From positions 107,271-171,270 of the forward strand of contig JAHIYE010000011.1 in the NCBI GenBank assembly GCA_018815325.1: 64,000 nucleotides of DNA, read 5' to 3'. Below, one piece after another: positions 43,587-52,541 of this stretch. The notes beneath the pieces are model-generated. The model was not told the DNA's origin, searched no databases, and saw only the letters and a list, made by a program, of their open reading frames with translations. Both the position numbers and the translations under genes were made by a program. This stretch comes from Gammaproteobacteria bacterium (GTDB taxonomy: Bacteria; Pseudomonadota; Gammaproteobacteria; Burkholderiales; Burkholderiaceae_C). How positions within the stretch are numbered: the stretch's first letter is position 1; the number at the start of each line of letters is the position of its first letter.

Positions 43587-45824
43587 TTAAGCCGTCATGG
43601 ACGCCAAGGTCGCATTCAGCGTCTTGCTCGGCCGCATCACGGTATCGAGCTTGGCGAAATCGGGCTTGTAATAGCCACCGATGTCTGCCGGCTTGCCCTG
43701 AACCGCAGCCAGCTCGGCGATGATCACCGGCTCCTTCTCCGTCAGTTGCTTCGCCAGCGGAGCGAACCTGTTCGCCAGAGCCGCATCCTCGGTCTGCGCT
43801 GCCAGCTCCTGTGCCCAGTACATGGCCAGGTAGAACTGGCTGCCACGATTGTCGAGCTGACCGGTTTTGGGCGACGGGTTCTTGTTGTTGTCCAGCAGTT
43901 GGCCAGTGGCAGCATCCAGGGTCTTGGCGAGAATCTTCGCAGCGCGGTTCCCGGTTTTGATGCCCAGGTCCTCCAGCGACACGGCCAACGCCATGTATTC
44001 CCCCAGAGAATCCCAACGCAGGTGATTTTCTTCCACCAGTTGCTGCACATGCTTGGGCGCGGAGCCGCCGGCCCCTGTTTCGTACATGCCGCCACCGGCC
44101 ATCAGCGGCACGATGGACAGCATCTTGGCGCTGGTGCCCAGTTCCATGATGGGAAACAAGTCAGTCAGGTAGTCGCGCAGGATGTTGCCGGTCGCGCTGA
44201 TGGTATCAAGCCCACGAACCACACGCTCCAGCGTGTAACGCATGGCACGCACCTGGCTCATGATCTGGATGTCCAGGCCAGCGGTGTCATGCTCGTGCAG
44301 GTACATCTTGACCTTGCGGATGAGCTGGGCCTCGTGTGGGCGGTAGGCATCGAGCCAGAACACCACGGGCATGCCCGAATTGCGGGCACGGGTCACAGCC
44401 AGTTTGACCCAATCACGGATCGCAGCGTCCTTGACCTGGCACATGCGCCAGATATCACCCGCCTCGACGTCCTGACTTAGCAGCACTTCTCCGGTTTCCA
44501 GGTCGGTGATATTGGCAACGCCATCCTCGAGAATCTCAAAGGTCTTGTCGTGCGAGCCATACTCCTCGGCCTGCTGGGCCATCAGGCCCACATTGGGCAC
44601 CGTCCCCATGGTCTTCGGATCGAAAGCACCATGCCACTTGCAGAAGTTGATCATCTCCTGGTAGATGCGGGCAAAGGTGCTCTCGGGCATCACGGCCTTG
44701 ACATCCTTGAGTCGACCAGCAGCACCCCACATCTTGCCGCCATTGCGGATCATGGCTGGCATCGAGGCATCCACGATGACGTCGTTGGGTGAATGGAAAT
44801 TGGTGATGCCCTTGGCCGAATCGACCATGGCCAGCTCGGGGCGGTGCTCATGGCAGGCATGCAGATCGCGCTTGATCTCTTCCTGCTTGCTTTGCGGCAG
44901 CGTGGCGATCTTGTTGTACAGATCGACCATGCCGTTATTCACGTTCACGCCCAGTTCTTCAAACAGCTTGCCGTGCTTCTCGAATGCTTCCCGGTAGAAG
45001 ATCTTCACACAGTGACCGAACACGATGGGGTGCGAGACCTTCATCATGGTCGCCTTCACATGCAGAGAGAACATCACGCCAGTCTTGTGCGCGTCCTCGA
45101 TTTCCTTCTCGTAGAACTCGAGCAGCGCCTTCTTGCTCATGAACATGCTGTCAATCACTTCGCGGTCCAGCAGCGAAACCTTGGGCTTGAGCACCACGGT
45201 CTTGCCGCTCTTGGTAAGCAGTTCCATCTTCACATCGCGCGCCTTGTCCATCGTCATGGACTTCTCGCCGTGATAGAAATCCCCGTGGTGCATGTGCGAG
45301 ACATGGGTACGGGAAGCCTGGCTCCAGTCGGCCATCGAATGCGGGTTCTTGCGGGCGTAGTTCTTGACGGCCGCCGGGGCACGGCGATCAGAATTGCCTT
45401 CTCGCAGTACCGGATTGACTGCGCTGCCCGTGCACTTGGCATAGCGTGCGCGAAGGGCCTTTTCTTCATCGGTCTTGGGATTTTCCGGATAGTCCGGGAT
45501 CTTGTAGCCCTTGGCCTGCAACTCCTTGATGCAAGCCACCAACTGCGCCACCGAGGCGCTGATATTGGGCAACTTGATGATGTTGGTGTCCGGCAGCAGG
45601 GTCAGGCGCCCCAGCTCGGCCAGGTTGTCGGGCACACGCTGTGCCTCGGTCAGGTATTCCGGGAACGCGCCCAGCACACGCTCGGCCACCGAAATATCGC
45701 TGGTAACCACGTTGACGCCCGCCGGCGCAGTGAAGGTGCGAATGATGGGCAGGAACGAGCTGGTCGCCAGCAGCGGGGCTTCGTCAGTCAGCGTGTAGAT
45801 GATGGTGGGTTGTTGGCCGCTCAT
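43587..45824 (-). CDS. icd2: Isocitrate dehydrogenase (NADP+), monomeric type
   Basis: This is a 745-residue monomeric isocitrate dehydrogenase, unrelated in length to the dimeric enzyme but doing the same reaction. The start [20 protein letters not shown] is characteristic. Inside are [19 protein letters not shown], the substrate site near RGNS-type [19 protein letters not shown], and RSYKTDV-like coenzyme segments toward the C-terminus ([18 protein letters not shown]). ATG 45824 is chosen because GGAGACAAG precedes it. Having both forms suggests different use by growth condition, as with cold-adapted or acetate-grown bacteria. A palindrome sits in its promoter region. Confidence 0.95.
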   Translation of the reverse strand: MSGQQPTIIYTLTDEAPLLATSSFLPIIRTFTAPAGVNVVTSDISVAERVLGAFPEYLTEAQRVPDNLAELGRLTLLPDTNIIKLPNISASVAQLVACIKELQAKGYKIPDYPENPKTDEEKALRARYAKCTGSAVNPVLREGNSDRRAPAAVKNYARKNPHSMADWSQASRTHVSHMHHGDFYHGEKSMTMDKARDVKMELLTKSGKTVVLKPKVSLLDREVIDSMFMSKKALLEFYEKEIEDAHKTGVMFSLHVKATMMKVSHPIVFGHCVKIFYREAFEKHGKLFEELGVNVNNGMVDLYNKIATLPQSKQEEIKRDLHACHEHRPELAMVDSAKGITNFHSPNDVIVDASMPAMIRNGGKMWGAAGRLKDVKAVMPESTFARIYQEMINFCKWHGAFDPKTMGTVPNVGLMAQQAEEYGSHDKTFEILEDGVANITDLETGEVLLSQDVEAGDIWRMCQVKDAAIRDWVKLAVTRARNSGMPVVFWLDAYRPHEAQLIRKVKMYLHEHDTAGLDIQIMSQVRAMRYTLERVVRGLDTISATGNILRDYLTDLFPIMELGTSAKMLSIVPLMAGGGMYETGAGGSAPKHVQQLVEENHLRWDSLGEYMALAVSLEDLGIKTGNRAAKILAKTLDAATGQLLDNNKNPSPKTGQLDNRGSQFYLAMYWAQELAAQTEDAALANRFAPLAKQLTEKEPVIIAELAAVQGKPADIGGYYKPDFAKLDTVMRPSKTLNATLASMTA

Positions 45825-46102
45825 GTCTTGTCTCCAGAAAATCTGTTGTCGCAAACCCGCCACTCAGTTATGCCTATCGACGGGACCTTCATATGGTCAG
45901 AGATTTTGCGTGCTGTGTCTTGACCACGGCTCCATTTTTTGAACTCAAATCCCACAATGCAAAATTTTATTCAAAAAAAACAGGTTTTTTTCACAAGTCT
46001 TATAAAAGACACAAGACTTGCTGCCACCACGGCCTGCGTGCGAGCAACACCCTGGCCGTGAACCCTTCACACAGCCAGACCTCAAAAGGAGCTCAAAAAA
46101 GC
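45825..46102. other. Promoter region of the monomeric icd, AT-rich, no gene seen
   Basis: The stretch from the icd2 start to the sodB terminator has no credible coding frame. Bases 45940-46020 are strikingly AT-rich for this genome, with runs of A and T and a long inverted repeat at 45994-46020. This is the likely control region of the minus-strand icd2 gene. The short plus-strand frames in it have no ribosome site or family likeness. Confidence 0.6.
45994..46020. promoter_or_regulatory. Operator-like palindrome upstream of the monomeric icd
   Basis: CAAGTCTT and AAGACTTG form perfect 8-bp arms around 11 bp. Nested inside is GTCTTATAAAAGAC, a near-palindrome of half-sites GTCTT/AAGAC, so three half-sites are present. 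It lies about 170 bp upstream of the icd2 start. The binding protein is unknown; a regulator of TCA-cycle genes is a reasonable guess. Confidence 0.55.
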
Positions 46103-46136
46103 AAAAAGGGCCCGAAGGTCAAGCCTTCGAGCCCTT
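46103..46136 (-). terminator. Terminator after sodB
   Basis: On the minus strand, GGGCTCGAAGG and CCTTCGGGCCC pair around CTTGA, followed by TTTTT. It starts 19 bp after the sodB stop. Confidence 0.9.
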
Positions 46137-46154
46137 GCGCAGGAATACGGGAAA

Positions 46155-46736
46155 TCAGCCGAAGTTCTTGGCGGCGAAATCCCAGTTCACCAGCTTGTCC
46201 AGGAAGGTCTCGACAAACTTGGGCCGTGCGTTGCGGTAGTCGATGTAGTAGGCATGCTCCCACACGTCGACCGTCAGCAAGGCCTTGTCAGCCGTGGTCA
46301 GCGGGGTGCCAGCCGGGCCCATGTTGACGATGTCAACACTGCCGTCGGCCTTCTTGACCAGCCAGGTCCAGCCCGAGCCGAAGTTGCCCACGGCGGATTT
46401 CACGAAAGCCTCCTTGAAGGCCGCATAGCTGCCCCACTTGGCGGTGATGGCATTGGCCAGTGCGCCCGAGGGTTCGCCGCCGCCATTGGGCTTCATGCAG
46501 TTCCAGAAGAACGTGTGGTTCCAGATCTGGGCTGAGTTGTTGTAGACGCCGCCGCTGGATTTCTTGATGATGGACTCAAGGTCCATGTTCTCGAACTCGG
46601 TACCTTTTTGCAGGTTGTTGAGGTTGACCACGTAGGCGTTGTGGTGCTTGCCGTGGTGGTACTCCATCGTCTCTTTGGAGTAGTGCGGTGCCAGGGCATC
46701 GATCGCATAAGGCAGGGATGGCAGGGTATGTTCCAT
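46155..46736 (-). CDS. sodB: Iron superoxide dismutase
   Basis: The enzyme converts superoxide to hydrogen peroxide and oxygen. It has 193 residues. Metal ligands are visible: His in [11 protein letters not shown] (about 24-34), His in NHTFFWNCM (about 73-81), and Asp and His in [16 protein letters not shown] (about 157-172). The motif [10 protein letters not shown] and length favour the Fe form over Mn. The start [20 protein letters not shown] is typical. It is followed by a terminator and lies 54 bp after xseA on the same strand. Confidence 0.95.
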   Translation of the reverse strand: MEHTLPSLPYAIDALAPHYSKETMEYHHGKHHNAYVVNLNNLQKGTEFENMDLESIIKKSSGGVYNNSAQIWNHTFFWNCMKPNGGGEPSGALANAITAKWGSYAAFKEAFVKSAVGNFGSGWTWLVKKADGSVDIVNMGPAGTPLTTADKALLTVDVWEHAYYIDYRNARPKFVETFLDKLVNWDFAAKNFG

Positions 46737-46790
46737 GGTTTCCTCTTGGTTTGTTGTCTGAACCTGTTGATTGTAGGAAGTTTGAAGATT

Positions 46791-48173
46791 TTATTCAGCG
46801 CACCGGCCCGAAACCGTCAAACCGAGTTGCCCATCCGCCAGCGTGGCCAGCACCTGCTGACCATCGTGGGTCTGCTTCACGCTGCTGATGGTCTGCCCTC
46901 CTTCGGTGCTCAGCCAGGCATAACCACGCTGAAGCACCAGCGTCGGATCCAGCAGGGACAGTCGCAACTCCGCGCGTGCGAGCCGCTCCTGCGATCGGTT
47001 CAAACCGCGCTGTAGACCGGGTGGCATGCTGCGCGCCGTCTCCTGCAGGGCGTCGCGATGTTGCCTGAGCAGCAAACTCGTCGCGAACTGGAGCCGCCGT
47101 GCACTGGAGGCCAGCTTCACCCGGTGCTGCAGCACCAGCGAGGAAGGCCGGCCCAGTCTGGCCGCCGCCTGATCAAGCCACTGACCATCGGCATCGAGCC
47201 GGCGCGTGACCTGCTGCTGCAGGCGCTGCGCCACGCTGTCAATCACGCGCAGCCACACCTCACGCGGCTCCGACACCAACTCGGCCGCTGCCGTGGGTGT
47301 GGGGGCCCGCAGGTCGGCCACAAAATCCGCGATCGTGAAATCGGTTTCGTGCCCCACCCCGCAGACCACGGGCACCGGACTGAGGGCAATGGTGCGCGCC
47401 AGTTGTTCATCGTTGAAGGCCCACAGGTCTTCGATGGCCCCCCCACCGCGCACCAGCAAAATCACGTCGATCGGCGGCTCCGGTCGCGCACCGGTCTTTC
47501 GCCCTGGTTTGACTGGCAAATCAGGCGCTGGCCCGCGTGGATCATGCGCGAGTTGATACAAACTTGATAGCGCCTTGACCAACTCACCTGCGGCAGAAGC
47601 ACCTTGTACCGAGGCGGGCGCAATGACGACCGGGATGTGCGGCACGCGACGCTGCAAGGCCGTCATCACATCATGCAAGGCCGCCGCGCCCAGTGAAGTC
47701 ACCAGACCAATGGCGCGCGGCATGACGGGCAAGCTGCGTTTGCGCCCTGCTTCGAACAAGCCCTCGGACTCGAGCTTGGCCTTGAGCCGCAGGAATTGCT
47801 CAAACAGGGCGCCCTGCCCGGCCCGGCTCATGGACTCGACGATCAACTGCAAATCGCCCCGGGGTTCATACACCCCCAGGCGACCGCGCACCTCCACGAG
47901 TTCTCCATCACGCGGCGAGAAGTCCAGCAGGCTGGCGGCGCGGCGAAACATGGCGCAGCGTATCTGGCCGTTTTCGTCCTTGAGGGAAAAGTAACAATGT
48001 CCGCTGGATGCGCGCGAGAAGCCCGTCAACTCGCCGCGCACCGCCACCGGATTGAACCTCGCCTCCAGCGCATCAGCAATGGCGCGGCACAAGGCGCCAA
48101 CCGGCCAGATGCGCGCAGCCGCAGCAGGGCCCGCCGTATCAAAACTCACGTGCAACGGGCTTTGCAAGGGCAT
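46791..48173 (-). CDS. xseA: Exodeoxyribonuclease VII large subunit
   Basis: XseA is the catalytic subunit of a single-strand-specific exonuclease. The 460-residue protein has an N-terminal OB-fold (about residues 25-115) with VRGELTGFSRASSGHCYFSL. The nuclease core (about 135-330) contains LLVRGGGAIEDLWAFNDEQL and GVGHETDFTIADFVADLRA, where the conserved His, Asp and Asp lie. A C-terminal coiled coil binds XseB. A degenerate copy of the 17-bp repeat (47555-47571) falls in a variable loop of the gene. Confidence 0.94.
   Translation of the reverse strand: MPLQSPLHVSFDTAGPAAAARIWPVGALCRAIADALEARFNPVAVRGELTGFSRASSGHCYFSLKDENGQIRCAMFRRAASLLDFSPRDGELVEVRGRLGVYEPRGDLQLIVESMSRAGQGALFEQFLRLKAKLESEGLFEAGRKRSLPVMPRAIGLVTSLGAAALHDVMTALQRRVPHIPVVIAPASVQGASAAGELVKALSSLYQLAHDPRGPAPDLPVKPGRKTGARPEPPIDVILLVRGGGAIEDLWAFNDEQLARTIALSPVPVVCGVGHETDFTIADFVADLRAPTPTAAAELVSEPREVWLRVIDSVAQRLQQQVTRRLDADGQWLDQAAARLGRPSSLVLQHRVKLASSARRLQFATSLLLRQHRDALQETARSMPPGLQRGLNRSQERLARAELRLSLLDPTLVLQRGYAWLSTEGGQTISSVKQTHDGQQVLATLADGQLGLTVSGRCAE
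47555..47571. repeat. Degenerate 17-bp inverted repeat inside xseA
   Basis: GATACAAACTTGATAGC keeps the 5-7-5 layout with one arm mismatch. It encodes part of SSLYQLAHD in a stretch that is AT-richer than its surroundings. Confidence 0.4.
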
Positions 48174-48487
48174 CGCCGCTGAAAGTATTCCACATGGCAG
48201 TCCATGGCCTACCCGGCTTGTCAGGCATCGCTGACAAACGCGATTTTTCGTAATAAGTTATTGATTTCATTGAATTTTTCAGTGCCTGATTTATCATCGT
48301 TTTGTCACAAAGGCGCATTCCTGCAGCCTCAACAGACTTCACCACCCACTTTTGCACATAGTTATCCACATATTCTGTGGGTGACTTGGCCCCTGACTGA
48401 CAAAGTTCATCTGTCGCGCTTGGGCCAGCCATGGGCTCCGTAGCGTGAGCCATAATTAAAGGCAACCACCGCGAGGAGAGACCACCA
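48174..48487. other. Intergenic control region between xseA and exbB2
   Basis: A 314-bp region between divergent genes with no credible coding frame. It is AT-rich around 48240-48310 and contains two adjacent DnaA-box sequences at 48350-48370. A good ribosome site (GAGGAGAG, 48473-48480) precedes the TTG start of the exbB-like gene. Promoters for both flanking genes must lie here, but I could not assign a convincing -35/-10 pair. Confidence 0.6.
48350..48370 (+). promoter_or_regulatory. Two adjacent DnaA boxes
   Basis: TTTTGCACA (48350-48358) and TTATCCACA (48362-48370) both fit TTWTNCACA, the second being the strongest consensus DnaA box. They are in the same direction with 3 bp between. 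A weaker inverted match, TGTGGGTGA, follows at 48376-48384. Confidence 0.6.
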
Positions 48488-49123
48488 TTGTTTTCCATCA
48501 TACAAGCCGCAGGCTGGCCAATCTGGCCCCTGATCGCCAGTTCCATCCTGGCGATGGCCCTCATCATCGAACACTTCATCCGGCTCAAGACAGCCAGGAT
48601 TGCGCCCCCCCAACTGCTCGATGAAGCCCTGAGCATTTCCAGTCTGTCGGTGCCGGCCCCCGAGGTCGTGGTCCAGCTCGAACAAAGCTCGGCTCTCGGT
48701 GAAGTGCTGGCCAGCGGCTTTCGAGCCCTGAACAACAACCCCAACTGCAGCGAAGAGGAACTGCGCGCCAGCATGGAAAACACGGGCCGTGTGGTCGCGC
48801 ACCGCATGGAGCGTTACCTCAGCGCGCTGGCCACGATCGCGTCGGCGGCCCCACTGCTGGGCCTGTTCGGCACGGTGGTCGGCATGATCGAGATCTTTGG
48901 CTCCCAATCCCCGGCTGGTGGCGCAACGGGCGGCAATCCGGCGCAACTGGCACACGGCATCTCCGTGGCGCTGTACAACACCGCTTTTGGCCTCATCGTG
49001 GCGATCCCTTCGCTGATCTTCTGGCGTTATTTCCGCGCGCGCATTGACGGCTACCTGCTGACCCTGGAGCTGGCCGCCGAGCGCCTGGCGCGGCATCTCA
49101 AAGTCCTGCGGCAGGAGTCATGA
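48488..49123 (+). CDS. MotA/TolQ/ExbB proton-channel family protein (second copy)
   Basis: This 211-residue inner-membrane protein has three helices. The first is in IIQAAGWPIWPLIASSILAM, and the conserved pore region is IASAAPLLGLFGTVVGMIEI (about 118-137), followed by AFGLIVAIPSLIFWRYF. With the next gene it forms an ExbB-ExbD pair placed before lpxK, as in many betaproteobacteria. What it energises is uncertain (TonB-like, Tol-like or an envelope assembly step). The start is TTG at 48488, supported by GAGGAGAG; no in-frame ATG precedes the first helix. Confidence 0.9.
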   Translation: MFSIIQAAGWPIWPLIASSILAMALIIEHFIRLKTARIAPPQLLDEALSISSLSVPAPEVVVQLEQSSALGEVLASGFRALNNNPNCSEEELRASMENTGRVVAHRMERYLSALATIASAAPLLGLFGTVVGMIEIFGSQSPAGGATGGNPAQLAHGISVALYNTAFGLIVAIPSLIFWRYFRARIDGYLLTLELAAERLARHLKVLRQES

Positions 49124-49157
49124 GCATGCGCCCGATTCAGGCGACGAAGGGCATGTC

Positions 49158-49586
49158 ATGAACTTTCGCTCACGCTCGCGCGAGGAGCCCGAGATCAACC
49201 TGATCCCCTTCATCGATGTACTGCTGGTGGTGCTGATCTTCCTCATGCTGTCCACCACCTATAGCAAGTTCACCGAGCTGCAACTCAAGTTGCCCGTAGC
49301 CGACGCCGATGCCCAGCGTGACTACCCCAAGGAACTGCTGGTCACCGTCTCCAGCGAGGGGGCCTACACGGTCAACCGCAGCCCGGTAGCCGGGCGCAGT
49401 GTCGACAACCTGACGCAAGCCATGCGCGAAGGCGCCAAAGCCGGCAAAGAGACGGTGGTGATCATCAGCGCCGATGCCGGCGCCCGACACCAGGCCGTGA
49501 TCTCGGTGATGGAAGCGGCCCGCCGAACGGGCCTGACGCAGATCACCTTTGCCGCCCAATCCCCGGCGACGGCCGGAGACAAATAA
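49158..49586 (+). CDS. ExbD/TolR family protein (second copy)
   Basis: This 142-residue protein has a single N-terminal helix ([19 protein letters not shown], about residues 13-31) that contains the essential-type Asp in PFIDVLL. A periplasmic TolR-like domain follows. It partners the preceding ExbB-like protein (34 bp gap) and ends 4 bp before lpxK, so both belong to the lipid A/KDO operon transcript. Confidence 0.92.
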   Translation: MNFRSRSREEPEINLIPFIDVLLVVLIFLMLSTTYSKFTELQLKLPVADADAQRDYPKELLVTVSSEGAYTVNRSPVAGRSVDNLTQAMREGAKAGKETVVIISADAGARHQAVISVMEAARRTGLTQITFAAQSPATAGDK

Positions 49587-49590
49587 GTCC

Positions 49591-50670
49591 ATGCACGCGG
49601 GAGCCGCTCCCTGGGCCCAGACGCTGCAGGAGTCCTGGCGCCACCGTGGCCCGCTGAGCTGGCTACTCTGGCCCGTCTCGCTGCTTTATGGCGCGCTGGT
49701 GGCACTGCGCCGCAGGCTCTACCAGCTGGGCCTGTTGAAAGTCCGGCGCGTGCCCGTGCCGGTGGTGATCGTAGGCAATGTCGTCGCCGGAGGTGCCGGC
49801 AAGACACCGGTGGTCATCGCGCTCGTGCAGCACTGGCAGGCCCAGGGCCTGCGCGTTGGTGTTGTCTCACGCGGCTATGGCCGGCGCAGCACCGATTGCC
49901 GCGAAGTACAGCCCGACAGCCAGGTGACAGACGTGGGTGATGAGCCCGCGCTGGTCAAGCACGTCACCCAGGCACCGGTGTTCGTTGCCCGCGAACGCTT
50001 CGAGGCAGCCAGCGCCCTGCTGGCCCGCTACCCGCAGACCAATCTGATCGTGTGTGACGATGGCCTGCAGCACTTCGCGTTGTACCGCGACCTGGAGATC
50101 TGCGTGTTCGACGACCGCGGCGTGGGCAACGGCCTGCTGCTGCCTGCCGGGCCGCTGCGCGAGCCTTGGCGAGGCCGCTCTGCGCCGTCCCTGCCCTGGC
50201 GCAGCGATGTGCCCGCACTGGTGTTGCACAGTGGCAGCCAGCCCGCGTTTGCGGGCTATACAGCCAAGCGTCAACTCGCCGATGACGCGTTGCAAGCCGA
50301 TGGCACACGGCGGCCTCTCGCCCAACTGGCCGAGCGGGCCCAATCCGGCACCGCACCGCTGCTTGCGCTGGCTGCGATTGCGCGGCCAGAGGTGTTTTTC
50401 GACATGCTGCGCGCGCGTGGCTTGCCCCTGGCGCGTACCCTGGCGCTACCCGATCACTATGATTTTGATAGCTGGTCAAGCTCACTGTATAAGGGCTACA
50501 CCCTGATTTGCACAGAGAAAGACGCTGTCAAGCTGTGGCAGCATGCGCCTGCCGCCATCGCTGTGCCCCTGCAGATCACACTGGCTCCGGATTTTCTGGC
50601 TGCCCTGGGGCGTGCACTGCCAATCCCCACACCTTCAAAGCTATCATCACAGCATGAGCACACGCATTGA
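49591..50670 (+). CDS. lpxK: Tetraacyldisaccharide 4'-kinase
   Basis: LpxK phosphorylates the 4' position of lipid A disaccharide at the inner membrane. The 359-residue protein has an N-terminal hydrophobic segment (about 20-40) and the Walker [16 protein letters not shown] (about 59-73). It also has [20 protein letters not shown] (about 154-173) and the C-terminal [16 protein letters not shown] 49591 is chosen over 49549, which lies inside exbD. A repeat-like AT-rich patch (50468-50499) encodes [10 protein letters not shown] just before the last motif. The 3' end overlaps trm112 by 17 bp. Confidence 0.93.
   Translation: MHAGAAPWAQTLQESWRHRGPLSWLLWPVSLLYGALVALRRRLYQLGLLKVRRVPVPVVIVGNVVAGGAGKTPVVIALVQHWQAQGLRVGVVSRGYGRRSTDCREVQPDSQVTDVGDEPALVKHVTQAPVFVARERFEAASALLARYPQTNLIVCDDGLQHFALYRDLEICVFDDRGVGNGLLLPAGPLREPWRGRSAPSLPWRSDVPALVLHSGSQPAFAGYTAKRQLADDALQADGTRRPLAQLAERAQSGTAPLLALAAIARPEVFFDMLRARGLPLARTLALPDHYDFDSWSSSLYKGYTLICTEKDAVKLWQHAPAAIAVPLQITLAPDFLAALGRALPIPTPSKLSSQHEHTH
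50468..50499 (+). repeat. Shared split motif ATAGCTGGT-N14-AAGGGCYAC (copy in lpxK)
   Basis: ATAGCTGGT at 50468-50476 and AAGGGCTAC at 50491-50499 have the same 14-bp spacing as the copy in earP (21665-21696). Confidence 0.4.
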
Positions 50671-50848
50671 CACCCGACTTCTTGAACTGCTGGTCTGCCC
50701 CGTGACCAAGGGGCCGCTTGAGTTTGACCGGGAAAAGCAGGAACTGACCTCGCGCAGTGCGCGCCTGGCCTACCCGGTTCGCGACGGCATCCCGATCCTG
50801 CTCGAAGAAGAAGCCCGCACCCTCAGCGACGAAGAACTGGGCCTGTGA
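50654..50848 (+). CDS. Trm112-family small protein (YcaR-like)
   Basis: This 64-residue protein has [20 protein letters not shown] and [16 protein letters not shown], the Trm112/YcaR pattern. Eukaryotic Trm112 activates methyltransferases; the bacterial role is not known, but the gene is regularly found between lpxK and kdsB. Only the first of the cysteines that bind zinc in some members is present. It overlaps lpxK by 17 bp and ends 7 bp before kdsB. Confidence 0.92.
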   Translation: MSTRIDTRLLELLVCPVTKGPLEFDREKQELTSRSARLAYPVRDGIPILLEEEARTLSDEELGL

Positions 50849-50855
50849 AACCGCC

Positions 50856-51623
50856 ATGAGCTTCACGGTCCTGATTCCCGCGCGGCTGGCTTCCTCGCGC
50901 CTGCCCAACAAACCCCTGGCCGACATTGGCGGCGTGCCGATGGTGGTACGCGTCGCGCAACGCATCCAGTCCGGCAAAGGCGCCGTGGCATCGGCGCGCA
51001 TCGTGGTGGCGGCCGACAGCCCCGAGATCATCCTGGCCTGCGAGGCCCACGGCATCGAAGCCGTGCTGACCCGTCCCGACCACCCGTCGGGCAGCGATCG
51101 CCTGGCCGAGGCCTGCACCCTGCTGGGCCTGCGTGATCACGAGATCGTGGTGAATGTGCAGGGGGATGAGCCGCTGATCGATCCTGCGCTGGTGGACGCC
51201 GTGGCCGACCTGCTGGGCCGGCATGCCCATGCCAGCATGAGCACGGCGGCGCATGCCATCAACAACGTGGCCGAGTTCGTCAATCCGAACGTGGTCAAGG
51301 TGGTGCTCGATGCGAGCCAGATGGCGCTGTACTTCAGCCGCGCGCCCATCAGCTGGTGGCGCGACGGCTTTGCACAGGGCATCACCACCCTGCCCGAGCC
51401 GCGCCCCCTGCGCCATATCGGCATCTACGGCTACCGCGTTGGCTTTCTGCGCCTCTTCCCGCAACTGCCCCAGGCCCCGATCGAAGTCACCGAAGCGCTT
51501 GAGCAATTGCGCGCCATGTGGCACGGCCACCGCATCGCCGTGCATGTGACGGAGCATGCGCCGGGCCCCGGCGTGGATACCCCCGAAGACCTGGCGCGCG
51601 TACGCAAACTGCTGGGCGCCTGA
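50856..51623 (+). CDS. kdsB: 3-deoxy-manno-octulosonate cytidylyltransferase
   Basis: KdsB activates KDO with CTP for attachment to lipid A. The 255-residue protein starts [20 protein letters not shown], the nucleotide-binding signature. It continues with [28 protein letters not shown] and [13 protein letters not shown]. It is in one operon with lpxK and trm112, both before it, so lipid A and KDO supply are co-expressed. Confidence 0.95.
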   Translation: MSFTVLIPARLASSRLPNKPLADIGGVPMVVRVAQRIQSGKGAVASARIVVAADSPEIILACEAHGIEAVLTRPDHPSGSDRLAEACTLLGLRDHEIVVNVQGDEPLIDPALVDAVADLLGRHAHASMSTAAHAINNVAEFVNPNVVKVVLDASQMALYFSRAPISWWRDGFAQGITTLPEPRPLRHIGIYGYRVGFLRLFPQLPQAPIEVTEALEQLRAMWHGHRIAVHVTEHAPGPGVDTPEDLARVRKLLGA

Positions 51624-51723
51624 GTCGGGTAAGCCTGTAAGTCAGGTTCAAGCTACGCATGCTATTCTCCGAACCAGTGAAGTGTTGGACTGGATAGATT
51701 TGTACCCATTCAACACCGGCTGA

Positions 51724-52404
<681 letters not shown>

Positions 52405-52421
52405 AGCCTGCACGCCGCATG

Positions 52422-52448
52422 AAAAAGCCCCGCATGCGGGGCTTTTTT
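52422..52448 (+). terminator. Terminator after adk
   Basis: AAAAAGCCCCGC-AT-GCGGGGCTTTTTT, a perfect hairpin 18 bp after the stop. It can also act on the convergent acs transcript. Confidence 0.94.
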
Positions 52449-52504
52449 CCTGGGCGATCACCTGTCAAAAACAGCTTGTAGGCCACATGGATATTGTGCT
52501 GATA

Positions 52505-52521
52505 GCTATATTATTTATAGC
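52505..52521. repeat. 17-bp inverted repeat, GCTAY-N7-RTAGC family (copy 4)
   Basis: GCTATATTATTTATAGC has perfect arms and lies between the adk terminator and the acs stop codon. The preceding ACCTGTCAAAA (52460-52470) recurs after mrpG (62613-62623). Confidence 0.65.
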
Positions 52522-52541
52522 AATCAAGGCCTGGCTCAATA

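Noticed and set aside
44793..45923. 376-codon plus-strand frame opposite the monomeric icd
   Set aside because: Antisense shadow; no ribosome site or recognisable domain.
48300..48309. TTTGTCACAA as an FNR/Crp-type site
   Set aside because: Too short and poor a match to TTGAT-N4-ATCAA or TGTGA-N6-TCACA.
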